A stretch of 64,000 nt of DNA. It comes from Flavobacterium gelidilacus DSM 15343. GTDB lineage: Bacteria; Bacteroidota; Bacteroidia; Flavobacteriales; Flavobacteriaceae. The translations under genes and the position numbers were made by a program. The notes beneath the pieces are model-generated. The model made no database searches, was not told where the DNA came from, and worked only from the letters and a program-made list of their open reading frames with translations. Below are positions 27,702 to 37,550 of this stretch, piece after piece. How positions within the stretch are numbered: position 1 is the first letter of the stretch; each line of letters begins with the position of its first letter. The stretch covers positions 10,257 to 74,256 of the forward strand of contig NZ_KE383904.1 in the NCBI RefSeq assembly GCF_000422685.1, given 5' to 3'.

Positions 27702-27782
27702 GAAATTCCAATTTTTAAAATTCCAAATTCCAATTGAATGGGTTTTTTTTTGGAATTTGGGATTTTTTATTTGGGATTTTTT
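27702..27782. repeat. AT-rich word array with an 11-bp inverted repeat
   Basis: Repeats of AATTCCA on the left and TTTGGGATTTTT on the right. CCAAATTCCAA (27723-27733) is the perfect reverse complement of TTGGAATTTGG (27750-27760), giving a hairpin with a 16-nt loop. The right side also supplies the last codons of the neighbouring methyltransferase gene. Confidence 0.7.
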
Positions 27783-28294
27783 ATTGCGTAAACCAAATAG
27801 TAACGATTTGTAAAATATCTCAACAAAGGTCTGAATCCGATTTTTTTTACTGGATGCGTAAATTTCACCTTATCTATAATTTTGAAACCAGTTTTTTCTA
27901 GCAACCAATCTAATTGCCAATCTTCAAACTCGTGATAATGTCTGTCCCATTTATCAGTTTTGCTTCTATAAGCAGAAGAAAACCATAAGCGCATTGGAAT
28001 TGAAATTAAAACTTTATCACACTTAACATTTTCTAAAATCGTATATGGATTTAATAAATGTTCAAAAATTTCAAAAGCAGTCACAACACTATAATCCTCA
28101 TTTTGTAATGTTGATTGATTGTTGTCTAAATCTTCTCCGTTGGTGTTCTTAACTGTATAGCCATTTTCTAGCATGATTTTAGAAAAAGGATTTGGAACTC
28201 CTAAATCTAAAATAGTGTCGTCTTTGGAAATGTGTTTTTTTAGAAAATCAAAAGTAATATTAAATCGCTTGCTAGGATATGTCTTTTCGTACAT
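27767..28294 (-). CDS. Class I SAM-dependent methyltransferase
   Basis: 175 residues. The SAM-binding region is TILDLGVPNPFS (motif I, divergent Gly pattern), then an acidic residue in NGEDLDN and SVVTAFEIFEHLLNPY (post-I to motif II). The start is the ATG at 28294 (MYEKTYPSKRF); upstream in-frame codons overlap an AT-rich spacer. The last few codons (ending KNPK) come from the AT-rich word array, suggesting the 3' end was extended by the repeat. It lies upstream of the glycosyltransferase on the same strand. Methyl acceptor unknown. Confidence 0.8.
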   Translation of the reverse strand: MYEKTYPSKRFNITFDFLKKHISKDDTILDLGVPNPFSKIMLENGYTVKNTNGEDLDNNQSTLQNEDYSVVTAFEIFEHLLNPYTILENVKCDKVLISIPMRLWFSSAYRSKTDKWDRHYHEFEDWQLDWLLEKTGFKIIDKVKFTHPVKKIGFRPLLRYFTNRYYLVYAIKNPK

Positions 28295-28327
28295 TAAAAG
28301 TAGATTAAGTAACAAATTTAATTTTTT

Positions 28328-28357
28328 CTTACAACATACAACTTACAACTTGCAACT
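28328..28357. repeat. ACAACTT word array
   Basis: Four imperfect units of about 8 bp (ACAACATA, CAACTTAC, AACTTGCA, ACTT) fill the spacer between the FabH-like gene and the methyltransferase gene. Confidence 0.6.
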
Positions 28358-28360
28358 TTT

Positions 28361-29419
28361 TTACATTTGATAAGCAATAGCATTGATATTCATTCCGGCA
28401 CCAACAGAAGCAAAAAGTATAATATCACCTTTGTTTAAGGATTGATTTTCTATTTGACCTTTCATGATTAAGTCATAAAGAGTTGGAACAGTCGCAACAC
28501 TACTGTTTCCTAATTTATGAATACTCATTGGCATAATTCCTTCTGGATAAGGTTCTTTATATAGTTTGTAAAAGCGTTGAACGATAGCTTCGTCCATTTT
28601 TTCATTCGCTTGGTGAATCAATATTTTTTTAACCTGTTTGATATCTAGATTTGCAATTTCCAAACATTCTTTCATAGCATTTGGAACATTTACTAAAGCA
28701 AATTCATAAATTTTACGACCATACATTTTTATATAACGAACGTCTGGGTCATTATCTTGGTTGTAAGAACTTCCAAAAAACAAATAATTGGCTTCGTCAT
28801 AAGTGTATGAAGCACTGTTGGTTGCTAAAATCCCACCAGTTTCGTTTGTTTGTTCAATAATTGTTGCTCCAGCGCCATCAGAATAAATCATTGAATCTCG
28901 ATCGTGTGGATCAACAACTCTAGATAAAGTTTCAGCGCCAATAACCAAGCATCTTTTTGCCATTCCGGCTTTAATAAAAGCTTGTGCTTGAATTACACTT
29001 TCTACCCAACCAGGGCAACCAAAAAGCATGTCGTAAGCTACACATTTTGGATTTTTTATCCTTAAATTATATTTGACTTTAGCGGCTAAACTTGGTAACA
29101 TATCACCTTGAATAGTACCTTTTTTTACATCACCAAAATTATGAGCAAAAATTATATAGTCTAAAGTTTCTGGGTCAATTTTTGCATCTTCGATTGCTTT
29201 TTGTGCAGCAATAGTAGCAATTTGTGAAGTAGTTTGATTGTCGTCAACATACCTTCTTTCTGCAATTCCAGTAATCTCAGTAAATTTCTGAGCTATTACA
29301 TCATTAGGGTGATTTAACTTGGAACCATCTTCATTTAAAAACGTATGGTTTGCAAAATCTCCATTTGTTATTGTTAAAGAAGGAATGTAACTTCCTGAAC
29401 CTGTGATTTTAATTTGCAT
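28361..29419 (-). CDS. 3-oxoacyl-ACP synthase III (FabH-like thiolase-fold enzyme)
   Basis: 352 residues with the Cys-His-Asn triad: Cys in DMLFGCPGWVES, His in ILIHQANEKMDE and Asn in HKLGNSSVATVP. It should condense an acyl-CoA or acyl-ACP starter with malonyl-ACP, either as FabH of fatty-acid synthesis or as a paralogue for special lipids. The N-terminal part is longer than E. coli FabH (317 aa). No fab genes adjoin it. TATCTTTG (29522-29515, minus) is a -7 match about 95 bp upstream. Confidence 0.88.
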   Translation of the reverse strand: MQIKITGSGSYIPSLTITNGDFANHTFLNEDGSKLNHPNDVIAQKFTEITGIAERRYVDDNQTTSQIATIAAQKAIEDAKIDPETLDYIIFAHNFGDVKKGTIQGDMLPSLAAKVKYNLRIKNPKCVAYDMLFGCPGWVESVIQAQAFIKAGMAKRCLVIGAETLSRVVDPHDRDSMIYSDGAGATIIEQTNETGGILATNSASYTYDEANYLFFGSSYNQDNDPDVRYIKMYGRKIYEFALVNVPNAMKECLEIANLDIKQVKKILIHQANEKMDEAIVQRFYKLYKEPYPEGIMPMSIHKLGNSSVATVPTLYDLIMKGQIENQSLNKGDIILFASVGAGMNINAIAYQM

Positions 29420-29552
29420 TGTAAAGGATTTAATTTGCTAAATTAATAATAAATAATTTAATGGCATGCTAAAAAGTACTATGCATGCATATTATTATGG
29501 AATAATTAAGAGAACAAAGATATTACTAATAATAATGTAATAAATACTTATT

Positions 29553-29924
29553 TTACTGAAATTTAATTTGCATTACGGTTGCCATACTTAAGGCATTCGT
29601 TTTCATCTCTTCTGCGTGTTTGCCTTTAAAATGACTATCGATTGTTTCGTAGAGATGTTTAATCCAAGATTCAAAATGTTCTTTTTTAAAAGCATGTTTC
29701 TCATGCAAATTTTTATGAATTTGAAACATATTGTTGCTATATCCACCTTTCATAAATAATGATTGTTCCCAAAAAGTAGCTAATACATCAAAGTGGTGTT
29801 CTAAATGTTTGTCTGTATTTGTTATTTTAGTAAAGTAAAAACTTATACTTTCATCTAACAAAAGCTTATCATAAAATCCTCTCATTATTAAAAGAATATC
29901 TTCTCTAGTTTCAATATCATTCAT
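29553..29924 (-). CDS. Group III truncated hemoglobin
   Basis: A 123-residue 2-on-2 globin. FYDKLLLDESISFYF is the B/C region, ATFWEQSLFMKGGYSNNM the E helix with conserved Trp, and QIHKNLHEKHAF holds the proximal His region. It binds heme and O2 or NO; group III members are often linked to NO or redox stress, which is family knowledge only. TAACTTTG (29948-29941, minus) is a good -7 box; no matching -33 is seen. Confidence 0.9.
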   Translation of the reverse strand: MNDIETREDILLIMRGFYDKLLLDESISFYFTKITNTDKHLEHHFDVLATFWEQSLFMKGGYSNNMFQIHKNLHEKHAFKKEHFESWIKHLYETIDSHFKGKHAEEMKTNALSMATVMQIKFQ

Positions 29925-29988
29925 CTCTTGAAAATTTTAACAAAGTTACTACTATTCATTTTTTTTTAACTGACATTTATCATAAAAT

Positions 29989-30024
29989 AAAAAGGTTTCA
30001 AAAATAAATTTGAAACCTTTTTTA
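29989..30024 (-). terminator. Terminator downstream of gcvP
   Basis: AAAAGGTTTCAAA pairs with TTTGAAACCTTTT around an A/T loop near 30003-30008, with T/A-runs on both ends. It lies about 30 bp past the gcvP stop on the minus strand. Confidence 0.85.
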
Positions 30025-30052
30025 TCTTAGTACTTAATGTACTGACAAATTG

Positions 30053-32896
30053 TTACATATAAGCTTCAATAGGAGCACAACTACAAACTAAATTTCTGTC
30101 ACCATATGTTTCATCAACACGACGAACACTTGGCCAGAATTTATTTTCTATAACATATTCTAATGGATAGGCTGCTTTTTCTCTTGTATAAGGTAAGATC
30201 CAAGTATCAGCTGTTAGCATTTGTAATGTATGAGGTGCATTTTTCAATACATTGTTTGATTCATCTGCTGAAGCCTCTTCAATTTCTTTACGAATTGAAA
30301 TCATTGCATCACAGAATCTATCTAGTTCAGCTACATCTTCAGATTCTGTTGGTTCGATCATTAAAGTTCCAGCAACTGGGAAAGAAACTGTTGGAGCATG
30401 ATATCCATAATCCATCAAACGTTTCGCGATATCAGAAACTTCAATTCCTTTTTCTTTGAAACCTCTACAATCTAAAATCATTTCGTGAGCTGCTCTTCCT
30501 TTTTCACCAACATATAAAACTGGATAATGATCTTCTAAACGCGCTTTCATGTAGTTTGCATTTAGAATAGCATATTTAGTTGCATTTGTAATTCCTTCTG
30601 CGCCTAACATACAAATGTATCCATAAGAAATTAAGCAAACTAAAGCTGATCCGTAAGGTGCTCCAGAAATTGCAGTGATAGCTTGATCTCCACCAACTTT
30701 TACTAATGGATTACTTGGTAAAAACGGAACTAATTTTTCGTTTACGCAAATTGGTCCAACACCTGGTCCACCACCACCATGAGGAATAGCGAATGTTTTG
30801 TGTAAATTTAAGTGACAAACATCAGCACCAATAGTTGCAGGATTTGTTAATCCAACCTGAGCGTTCATGTTGGCACCATCCATATATACTAAACCACCAT
30901 TGTCATGAATGATTTGTGTAATCTCTCTAATAGCGCTTTCAAAAACCCCATGAGTTGAAGGATAAGTTACCATTAGACATGATAATTCATCTTTATATTG
31001 AAGTGCTTTTTCTCTAACATCTTCTACATCGATATTACCGTTTTCCATAGTTTTGGTTACGATAATTGTCATTCCAGCCATTGCAGCTGATGCAGGATTT
31101 GTTCCGTGTGCTGATGCAGGAATTAAGCAAATTGTTCTTTTTTCGTCATCTCTCGAATGGTGATAAGCACGAATAGTCATTAAACCAGCATATTCACCTT
31201 GAGCACCAGAATTGGGTTGTAATGTTGTTCCTGCAAAACCTGTAATAACATTCAATTGGTGTTCTAATTTTTTAAGCATTTTGGTGTAACCTTGTACTTG
31301 GTCTAATGGAGCAAAAGGGTGAATTGTATTCCAATAAGGCATACTTAAAGGTAACATTTCAGCCGCTGCATTTAATTTCATAGTACAAGACCCTAAAGCA
31401 ATCATAGAATGTGTTAGAGATAAATCTTTACGCTCTAATTTTTTGATATAACGCATTAAACTCGTTTCTGAATGATATTTATTGAATACCTCATGCGTTA
31501 AAAATGCTGATTTTCTACTTAATTGTGTTGGGTAATTTTTCTCTAAAACATATTCGGAAATTTCAAAAGCTTCTTTTCCTAATGCTTCTGCGAAAATGGC
31601 AATTACTTGATTAATATCATTAAATAAAACTGTTTCGTTTAAAGAAATTGAAATCGTTTCATCATCAATATAAAAGAAATTTACTTCGCTTTTTTCAGCA
31701 ATTGCTCTTACTTTTTTAGCATCAGCTTTAACTACAATTGTATCGAAAAAAGAAGTGTTTGTTTGGTAAACACCTAATTTGTTTAAAGCATCAGCTAAAG
31801 TTGAAGCCATTCCGTGAACTTTGTCAGCAATGTAATTTAACCCTTTTGGTCCGTGATAAACAGCGAACATTCCAGCCATTACAGACAATAAAACTTGAGC
31901 TGTACAGATATTCGAAGTTGCTTTTTCACGTTTAATGTGTTGTTCACGCGTTTGTAGTGCCATACGTAAAGCGCGATTTCCATCAGCATCTTGTGAAACT
32001 CCGATTATTCTTCCTGGCATGGAGCGTTTGTATTCGTCTTTTGTTGCAAAATAAGCAGCATGTGGTCCACCATAACCCATTGGTATTCCAAAACGCTGAG
32101 TTGTTCCTACTACTACATCAGCACCCATTTCTCCTGGAGGAGTTAATTTTACTAACGATAAAATATCTGCAGCAACAGCCACTTTTATTTCATTTTTATT
32201 TGCTTTTTTGATGAAATCAGCATAATCATATACTTGACCATATTTTCCTGGATATTGTAGAATAGCTCCATAAAAGTCACTAGAAAAATCAAATTCTTGG
32301 TGATTTCCAATTACTAATTCAACTCCAATTGGAGCAGAACGTGTTTGTAAAACTGATAAAGTTTGAGGTAAAATTTCTTCTGAAACAAAGAATTTACAAA
32401 CATTATTTTTCTTTTGATCTCTTGAACGAACATCAAACAATAAGGCCATTGCTTCAGCAGCTGCTGTACTTTCGTCTAATAAAGAGGCATTTGCAATTTC
32501 CATTCCAGTTAATTCAATAACTGTGGTTTGGAAATTTAAGATAGCTTCTAAACGACCTTGAGCAATTTCTGCTTGATAAGGTGTATATGCGGTGTACCAT
32601 CCTGGGTTTTCAAAAATATTTCTTTGAATTGCAGGAGGAACTATTGTAGGATGATAACCTAATCCTATATAAGATTTGAAAACTTTGTTTGTACGACCTA
32701 ATAAACGAATGTGATTTGCATATTCATATTCCGTCATGATGTGTTCTAATTCCAATGGTTTTTTCAAACGAATATCAGCTGGGATAGTTTCAAAAATTAA
32801 TTGGTCTAATGTTTCAACACCAATGGTTTCCAACATTTTTGGCAAATCGTTTTCTCTTGGTCCTAAGTGTCTTAATGCAAATGAGTCTGTTTTCAT
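30053..32896 (-). CDS. gcvP: Glycine dehydrogenase (decarboxylating), P-protein
   Basis: The 947-residue single-chain P-protein of the glycine cleavage system. It decarboxylates glycine and loads the aminomethyl group on the H-protein lipoyl arm. The N-terminal half opens [17 protein letters not shown]; the C-terminal half has the PLP Lys in [15 protein letters not shown], and [14 protein letters not shown] and [10 protein letters not shown] nearby. Length matches fused-type GcvP. The gcvT and gcvH genes are not here. TATCTTTA (32909-32902, minus) just before the start may be the -7 element. Confidence 0.97.
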   Translation of the reverse strand: MKTDSFALRHLGPRENDLPKMLETIGVETLDQLIFETIPADIRLKKPLELEHIMTEYEYANHIRLLGRTNKVFKSYIGLGYHPTIVPPAIQRNIFENPGWYTAYTPYQAEIAQGRLEAILNFQTTVIELTGMEIANASLLDESTAAAEAMALLFDVRSRDQKKNNVCKFFVSEEILPQTLSVLQTRSAPIGVELVIGNHQEFDFSSDFYGAILQYPGKYGQVYDYADFIKKANKNEIKVAVAADILSLVKLTPPGEMGADVVVGTTQRFGIPMGYGGPHAAYFATKDEYKRSMPGRIIGVSQDADGNRALRMALQTREQHIKREKATSNICTAQVLLSVMAGMFAVYHGPKGLNYIADKVHGMASTLADALNKLGVYQTNTSFFDTIVVKADAKKVRAIAEKSEVNFFYIDDETISISLNETVLFNDINQVIAIFAEALGKEAFEISEYVLEKNYPTQLSRKSAFLTHEVFNKYHSETSLMRYIKKLERKDLSLTHSMIALGSCTMKLNAAAEMLPLSMPYWNTIHPFAPLDQVQGYTKMLKKLEHQLNVITGFAGTTLQPNSGAQGEYAGLMTIRAYHHSRDDEKRTICLIPASAHGTNPASAAMAGMTIIVTKTMENGNIDVEDVREKALQYKDELSCLMVTYPSTHGVFESAIREITQIIHDNGGLVYMDGANMNAQVGLTNPATIGADVCHLNLHKTFAIPHGGGGPGVGPICVNEKLVPFLPSNPLVKVGGDQAITAISGAPYGSALVCLISYGYICMLGAEGITNATKYAILNANYMKARLEDHYPVLYVGEKGRAAHEMILDCRGFKEKGIEVSDIAKRLMDYGYHAPTVSFPVAGTLMIEPTESEDVAELDRFCDAMISIRKEIEEASADESNNVLKNAPHTLQMLTADTWILPYTREKAAYPLEYVIENKFWPSVRRVDETYGDRNLVCSCAPIEAYM

Positions 32897-33068
32897 TTAT
32901 GTAAAGATAAAGTGTGTAATTGTGTTGTTTTTTTAAAATCTAAAGTAAATTCAGATTAAAGTGCAAAAGTAATTATTATACTTCTAATTTTTCCTAAATT
33001 TGAGTCAATTTTTTGTCTTTTTATCAACTAAAAGCCATTCTTATTAACACTTTGATTATTTTTGTTGA

Positions 33069-33884
33069 ATGCGAATTCTAAAATACATATTTGATTTTTA
33101 CATTCAAAGTAGTCTTCATGTTGCTTTGGCCGTTTATGCTTTGATTCGAATAACTTTTTTCAAGTTAAACATTTCTTATGATGAATCTGTAGCTTATTTT
33201 GGTTTTTTTGGAACCATTGTAGGGTATAATTTTATCAAGTATGATGAATTAGCAAGAGTAAAAAAAATTAAATTGACTAAAACTTTTAAGGCTATTATTG
33301 TTTTAAGTGTCATATCAGCAATAGCTACTTTTTATTATTTTTTGGAGTTAAAAACAAAAACCAAGCTAATTGGATTTGGAGCATTATTACTTACAATTTT
33401 ATATACATTACCTTTTTTTCCGCATAGAACTAACATGCGAAATTGGAGTGGTTTAAAAATTTATTTGGTAGCTATTGCTTGGGTTGGAGTAACCGTTCTT
33501 TTGCCAGTTCTAAATGCAGATATGGATTTTTCAATAATTGTTATATTGAAATGTATGCAACGCTTTTTTTTCGTTTTTGTGTTGATGTTAATTTTTGAAA
33601 TTATTGACTTGCAATTTGACGATTTAAAACTTCATACTATTCCTCAAAAATTAGGATTGAATCAAACCAAAAATATGAGCTATTTATTAACTTTAGTCTT
33701 TTTTGTGTTAGATTTTTTTAAGCCAAATATTACGTTTCAACAATTAGTAATTACTTTTTTAGTTGCATTAATATTATTCATTTTTACTTTTTATGCCGAT
33801 TCAAAACGGAATAAATATTATACTTCTTTTTGGGTTGAAAGTGTACCTTTTTTTTGGTTGGTTTTGTTATTGATTTTCAGCTAA
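33069..33884 (+). CDS. UbiA-like integral membrane protein
   Basis: 271 residues, about eight predicted membrane helices. The loop FEIIDLQFDDLKLHTIPQKL matches the second Asp-rich motif of UbiA prenyltransferases (Asp pair, Lys, TIPxxLG). The first motif is weak: GYNFIKYDELAR keeps an Asn and one Asp but not the full NDxxDxxxD. It may therefore be a divergent prenyltransferase or a non-catalytic homologue. The 3' end overlaps the convergent SRPBCC gene by 18 bp. Substrate unknown. Confidence 0.65.
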   Translation: MRILKYIFDFYIQSSLHVALAVYALIRITFFKLNISYDESVAYFGFFGTIVGYNFIKYDELARVKKIKLTKTFKAIIVLSVISAIATFYYFLELKTKTKLIGFGALLLTILYTLPFFPHRTNMRNWSGLKIYLVAIAWVGVTVLLPVLNADMDFSIIVILKCMQRFFFVFVLMLIFEIIDLQFDDLKLHTIPQKLGLNQTKNMSYLLTLVFFVLDFFKPNITFQQLVITFLVALILFIFTFYADSKRNKYYTSFWVESVPFFWLVLLLIFS

Positions 33885-34319
33885 ATTCTTCAAAACCTCA
33901 TTACGAGTTTTTAGAAAATTAGTCATGTGTTTTTTTAGAACAAGATTATCAAATAACTTTCCAAATATTCCATAAGGAGTTTCATACATTAGATTATCAA
34001 TCATAACTGTTTTTCCGTTTTTTTCTATGAAGGAATGTTCATGTTTAAAAGATTTGAAATTTCCACTTGCCATTTGATCAACAAAATAATCATATAGTTC
34101 CATTTCGGTTATTTTACTTGTGTGTGTTAAGTATATTCCAAAATGTTTGCCTTTCCAAGTTACGGTTTCATTTAAGTTGATTAAACCAAAAGTAATTCCT
34201 GCAATAGCTTTTTCATTAGTTTTGCTGGCAGAATTTTGATGCACATCGATATTTCTTGATAAATCAAAAACGATTTTCTTTGGTGCATTTATTTTTGTGA
34301 TGAGGTTTATGGTTGTCAT
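33867..34319 (-). CDS. SRPBCC (START-like) family protein
   Basis: A 150-residue helix-grip lipid- or ligand-binding fold: TINLITKINAPKKIVFDLSRNIDVHQNS at the start, the central strands TVTWKGKHFGIYLTHTSKI, and a C-terminal helix (LVLKKHMTNFLKTRNEVLKN). Similar proteins occur as cell-division-inhibitor-like partners of TIGR01777 epimerases. It is on the same strand as, and 50 bp downstream of, the small membrane-protein gene at 34370-34564, at the end of the MarR-led gene row. Confidence 0.75.
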   Translation of the reverse strand: MTTINLITKINAPKKIVFDLSRNIDVHQNSASKTNEKAIAGITFGLINLNETVTWKGKHFGIYLTHTSKITEMELYDYFVDQMASGNFKSFKHEHSFIEKNGKTVMIDNLMYETPYGIFGKLFDNLVLKKHMTNFLKTRNEVLKNLAENQ

Positions 34320-34369
34320 TGTTTTTAATTTTTAAACTAATCAAAAACAATTTATAATTTCATAAATGT

Positions 34370-34564
34370 TTATGATTCGTCTTTTGTTGTTCTAACTAAA
34401 CTTATTCCTGTTAAGAAGAAAATCAAACCTAAAACACCAAAAATAATTAGTGATCTAATATCTTGATTACTTCCTGACGTGTTTGAAAATAAAACAGCAG
34501 TGTAAATTAAACCACCTATTCCAAGAGAAGTAAGTATTGTTCCAAAGATTCTTTTAAGATTCAT
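34370..34564 (-). CDS. Small two-helix membrane protein, hypothetical
   Basis: 64 residues (MNLKRIFGTIL start at 34564; a longer frame begins 10 codons upstream). Two predicted membrane segments (GTILTSLGIGGLIYTAVLF and LIIFGVLGLIFFLTGISLV) joined by a Ser/Asn-rich loop. It resembles short Bacteroidota inner-membrane proteins of unknown function. It lies between SRPBCC and the operon at 34679-37530 and may be its continuation. Confidence 0.6.
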   Translation of the reverse strand: MNLKRIFGTILTSLGIGGLIYTAVLFSNTSGSNQDIRSLIIFGVLGLIFFLTGISLVRTTKDES

Positions 34565-34678
34565 AATTTGTATTTTAATAATTAATTTCAACAAAACTAT
34601 GTTACTTAAGTCTTTAGTAAATTATATGATTTTAACAGAATCTTATAGATTTCCCATTAAATTATTATTAATTTTTTA

Positions 34679-34948
34679 TTACATTTTGATCATCTTGATT
34701 ATTCTCTCCTGCTTTTCTTTTTCTTCTAAAAAAAAATATAAGTTAACTAAAAGCATGATGCCTAAGTAGATTTCAAAACCTCCAATTTTATAACTTAGTT
34801 TTTCAATTAATTCTTGATAGCCTTCTTTGTAGAGGTAAAGTTCTAAAATCATTAATGCAAATCCTAAGTTTAATAGATAGAAACCAGACTCAAATAATTT
34901 GTTTGTAGCTTTAGTAATTTCCTCTTTTACTTTAAAAATATTTGTCAT
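34679..34948 (-). CDS. Small membrane protein, hypothetical
   Basis: 89 residues. Two predicted hydrophobic helices (FYLLNLGFALMILELYL and FEIYLGIMLLVNLYFFL) and a basic, Glu/Lys-rich C-terminus (EEKEKQERIIKMIKM). Its ATG overlaps the stop of the 33-residue gene upstream as ATGA, so translation is probably coupled. No known family recognised. Confidence 0.65.
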   Translation of the reverse strand: MTNIFKVKEEITKATNKLFESGFYLLNLGFALMILELYLYKEGYQELIEKLSYKIGGFEIYLGIMLLVNLYFFLEEKEKQERIIKMIKM

Positions 34949-35046
34949 GTTATTAAGCTGTTTTTGAATAAAGTTTTTGCAACATATGTTGTTAATGCAT
35001 TAGCAATTGGTAAATAGATAGCGTAACCAATTATGTTGAGGTTCAT
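34945..35046 (-). CDS. 33-residue membrane peptide, coupled on both sides
   Basis: A 33-codon frame starting MNLNIIGYAIYLP and ending FKNSLIT. It is largely one hydrophobic segment followed by basic residues (AKTLFKNS), consistent with a single-pass inner-membrane peptide. Its ATG overlaps the TIGR01777 stop as ATGA (35043-35046), and its TGA overlaps the next ATG as ATGA (34945-34948). A tight double overlap within an operon is strong circumstantial evidence that it is translated. Confidence 0.6.
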   Translation of the reverse strand: MNLNIIGYAIYLPIANALTTYVAKTLFKNSLIT

Positions 35047-35951
35047 GATGAAAGGTTTTTAAAGGTTTTATCTAAAGTATCAAATTTAAATTCAAAACCA
35101 ATTTCTTGTAATCTTTTCGGAATAACATTTCTGCTTTTTAAGACTAATTCTGGTTCAGTTCCAATAATTTTTGCTCCAATTTTTAAAATTGCTTTTGGTG
35201 TTGGAATTCCGATTGGGATTTTTAATACTTTTCTTAATTCACTCATGAAATATTCATTTTGAATAGGCTTTGGAGAAACAACGTTTACAACTCCAATCAT
35301 TTCTTTTTCAATAATAAATTCAATTGCTCTAGCGAAATCTTTTTCATGAATCCAACTAATAAATTGATTTCCATTCCCTTGTTTTCCACCTAATCCAAAC
35401 TGTGCTAATCTTTTTAACGGAATAAAAGCACCACCATTTTTTCCTAAAACTATTGAAGTTCTTAAAGCTGTTTTTAGTGTTTTTGGAGTTTCAATTTGAA
35501 ATAAAGCTTTTTCCCAAGATTTAGCTACATTCATAGAGAAGTCATTTCCAATTTCTCCATTTTCTTCGGTCATTTGTTTGTCTTCAGAATTTCTGTAAAT
35601 GGTAGAAGTGGATGAATTTAACCAATGCTTTGGAGGATTTTTACATTGTAAAACAGCTTTATTTAAAATAGAAGTACTATCAATTCTTGATGATAAAATT
35701 TCTTTCATGTTTTTATCAGTATATCTACAATCAACAGATTTTCCAGCAAGATTAATTAAAATATCAGCATTCTCTAGCTCGTTTTCCCAACCAGAAAGCG
35801 TTTTTGCATTCCAATTTACATATTTAATAGTGTTTTTTATTTCAGATTTTCCTCTTGTAAGAATTACAATTTCTTCAAACTTATCTCTAAAATGATTTAC
35901 TATAACTTGACCTAAAAAACCTGTTCCTGCTGCGATTACTAATTTTTTCAT
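35043..35951 (-). CDS. TIGR01777 family (YfcH-like) NAD-dependent epimerase/SDR
   Basis: A 302-residue extended SDR. Nucleotide-binding motif AAGTGFLGQVIV (Rossmann), ILINLAGKSVDCRYT, STSTIYRNSED and the C-terminal DUF1731 part (GIPTPKAILKIGAKIIGTEPELVLKSR, ending in RLQEIGFEFKF). The classical Tyr-x3-Lys is replaced by a region without clear catalytic Lys, as is usual in this family. Function unknown; it recurs next to DCC and DUF2071 genes in stress- or light-regulated clusters of other bacteria. Confidence 0.88.
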   Translation of the reverse strand: MKKLVIAAGTGFLGQVIVNHFRDKFEEIVILTRGKSEIKNTIKYVNWNAKTLSGWENELENADILINLAGKSVDCRYTDKNMKEILSSRIDSTSILNKAVLQCKNPPKHWLNSSTSTIYRNSEDKQMTEENGEIGNDFSMNVAKSWEKALFQIETPKTLKTALRTSIVLGKNGGAFIPLKRLAQFGLGGKQGNGNQFISWIHEKDFARAIEFIIEKEMIGVVNVVSPKPIQNEYFMSELRKVLKIPIGIPTPKAILKIGAKIIGTEPELVLKSRNVIPKRLQEIGFEFKFDTLDKTFKNLSS

Positions 35952-35953
35952 TG

Positions 35954-36769
35954 TTATAAAGTTAGGATTATTATTAAAGCAATTACTCTATATAAAATCC
36001 AAGTTAAGGTTAAATGTTTAGGCAATTCTAAAATAGTTGTTCTTCTGTAATGTTCTAAAATCATTAAATTTACGGTTAAACCAAACCAGCCTAAAATCAC
36101 ATATTCATTTAAAAAAATAAATTTATTTAAGAATATAATTGGTAATAAAAATAAACTTCCCATTACTGAAACAGTAACTAAATTACCTATATAATTAAGT
36201 TGTTTTTGTTTGCTTAATTTTTGAATAAACAAATATTGAAATCCTATTTGTCCAACGGCTAAAAATAGTTCTCTAAGGAAAGTAGCTTTTGGCAACAATA
36301 CAATTGATTTTGAATATTGAAATAAAGTTATTGCCGTAAAAAGAGTTGCAAAAAGTATATATAAAGTTCTATATTTTACATTAAAATCTGGAATACATTG
36401 ACTACTGTTTTTAATTTTACTAGGTGCAATAACCTTTCTGTTATAAGAAATGAATTTGTAAAATTTTTTCAAGAGGAAATTAATTGGTTTTAAAGTACCT
36501 ATTTTCTCCATCCATGGAAATGAATAACCAATTATTTTTAGCAAACTATCAATTCCATATAAAGTAGTTTTGTTTTTAGAATCAACTAATGCTATTTCAT
36601 TTTTAGCTCTGTCTAAATCAACAAAGTTTTTTTCTTCAATAGTTATGTTTGCAAATGATTTTCTGCCCTGAGAATCTAGCATTTTTGCTTTTATGAATCC
36701 AGAAGTATAAATGTTACACATTGGACAATCTTCATCGTAAATTAGAGTTTGGTTGTTTAGTGTTTTCAT
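35954..36769 (-). CDS. DCC-type (DUF393) thiol-disulfide oxidoreductase-like membrane protein
   Basis: 271 residues. The N-terminal DCC domain has IYDEDCPMCNIYTSGF (CxxC) and TLYGIDSLLKI. The second half (about 130-270) has four or five membrane helices. A thiol-redox role is inferred from the CxxC. The stop lies 2 bp before the TIGR01777 start, so it is part of the same operon; DUF2071 is upstream. Confidence 0.8.
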   Translation of the reverse strand: MKTLNNQTLIYDEDCPMCNIYTSGFIKAKMLDSQGRKSFANITIEEKNFVDLDRAKNEIALVDSKNKTTLYGIDSLLKIIGYSFPWMEKIGTLKPINFLLKKFYKFISYNRKVIAPSKIKNSSQCIPDFNVKYRTLYILFATLFTAITLFQYSKSIVLLPKATFLRELFLAVGQIGFQYLFIQKLSKQKQLNYIGNLVTVSVMGSLFLLPIIFLNKFIFLNEYVILGWFGLTVNLMILEHYRRTTILELPKHLTLTWILYRVIALIIILTL

Positions 36770-36816
36770 AGTTAAATGTTTTGTTTTCTTTTGGAAGAAA
36801 TCTAAGTTTTGAGTTG

Positions 36817-37530
36817 TTATTCTTTTATGGATTTTTTTCCTTCAATCGTAATTTTAGAACCTTTCGCCATAAAACAGGAAACTGGTTTTTGATCCTGAAG
36901 GAAGGCAAATTCTTTTCCATAAACCAATTCAAAGTCAACATCAACTTGATAATCCATAACTTCTAGTTGTTGCCATTTTGGATGTGTAACTTCATATTCT
37001 ACCGTTCTCTTTTGGTTTGATTTGGTATAACCATAATAATGTTCTGATATGAATTCTGCTTCGGAATTTTTTTCAATTGAAAGAAGTTCTTTTTTCGTTT
37101 TTACTGCAATCGAATTCCAATAATTGTCGTTTTTCCATTCATATTTGAATTGTAGCGAATTAGCATCAGAAGTTCTAGTGTGACGCATAGGTAATGTCTG
37201 ATAATGTTCATTGTACAAAGTATTTGCAACAATTGTTATAGCATGCTTAGGTACAATTTCTTTGACAAATACAACGCCTCGTTTCCAAATTCCATTTTCG
37301 AAACGTTTGACGTAAAAACGTAAATTTACTTCTTCAAAATTTACGTGATATGGAATTTTAAAACCTAAGACTTTTACGTTTTCAAACATAAAACCTATTA
37401 GACTTATGTAACACTTGTTATTCCATAAATCTAATTCAGTTCCTTTTGGAACATATTTTTCTAGCAATTTTGAATCGATCTCGTAATTGATGAAAAGTAA
37501 ATCATTCCATTCTGCAGTTAAAAAGCTCAT
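36817..37530 (-). CDS. YqjF/DUF2071 family protein
   Basis: 237 residues matching the YqjF family: WNDLLFINYEI, LLEKYVPKGTELDLW, NLRFYVKR and PMRHTRTSD. No membrane segments. Biochemical role unknown. It is the first gene after marR on this strand and is preceded by a 24-bp inverted repeat (37551-37574) that probably binds the regulator. Confidence 0.85.
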   Translation of the reverse strand: MSFLTAEWNDLLFINYEIDSKLLEKYVPKGTELDLWNNKCYISLIGFMFENVKVLGFKIPYHVNFEEVNLRFYVKRFENGIWKRGVVFVKEIVPKHAITIVANTLYNEHYQTLPMRHTRTSDANSLQFKYEWKNDNYWNSIAVKTKKELLSIEKNSEAEFISEHYYGYTKSNQKRTVEYEVTHPKWQQLEVMDYQVDVDFELVYGKEFAFLQDQKPVSCFMAKGSKITIEGKKSIKE

Positions 37531-37550
37531 ATTGTTTTATTTTTTTTTAC

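Noticed and set aside
29464..29490. GCATGC palindromes between the FabH-like and globin genes
   Set aside because: Two short self-complementary hexamers with no shared spacing to promoters or other sites; could be chance.
31957..32520. Plus-strand open frames inside gcvP
   Set aside because: Leu/Phe/Gln-rich shadow readings of a strong, full-length minus-strand gene.
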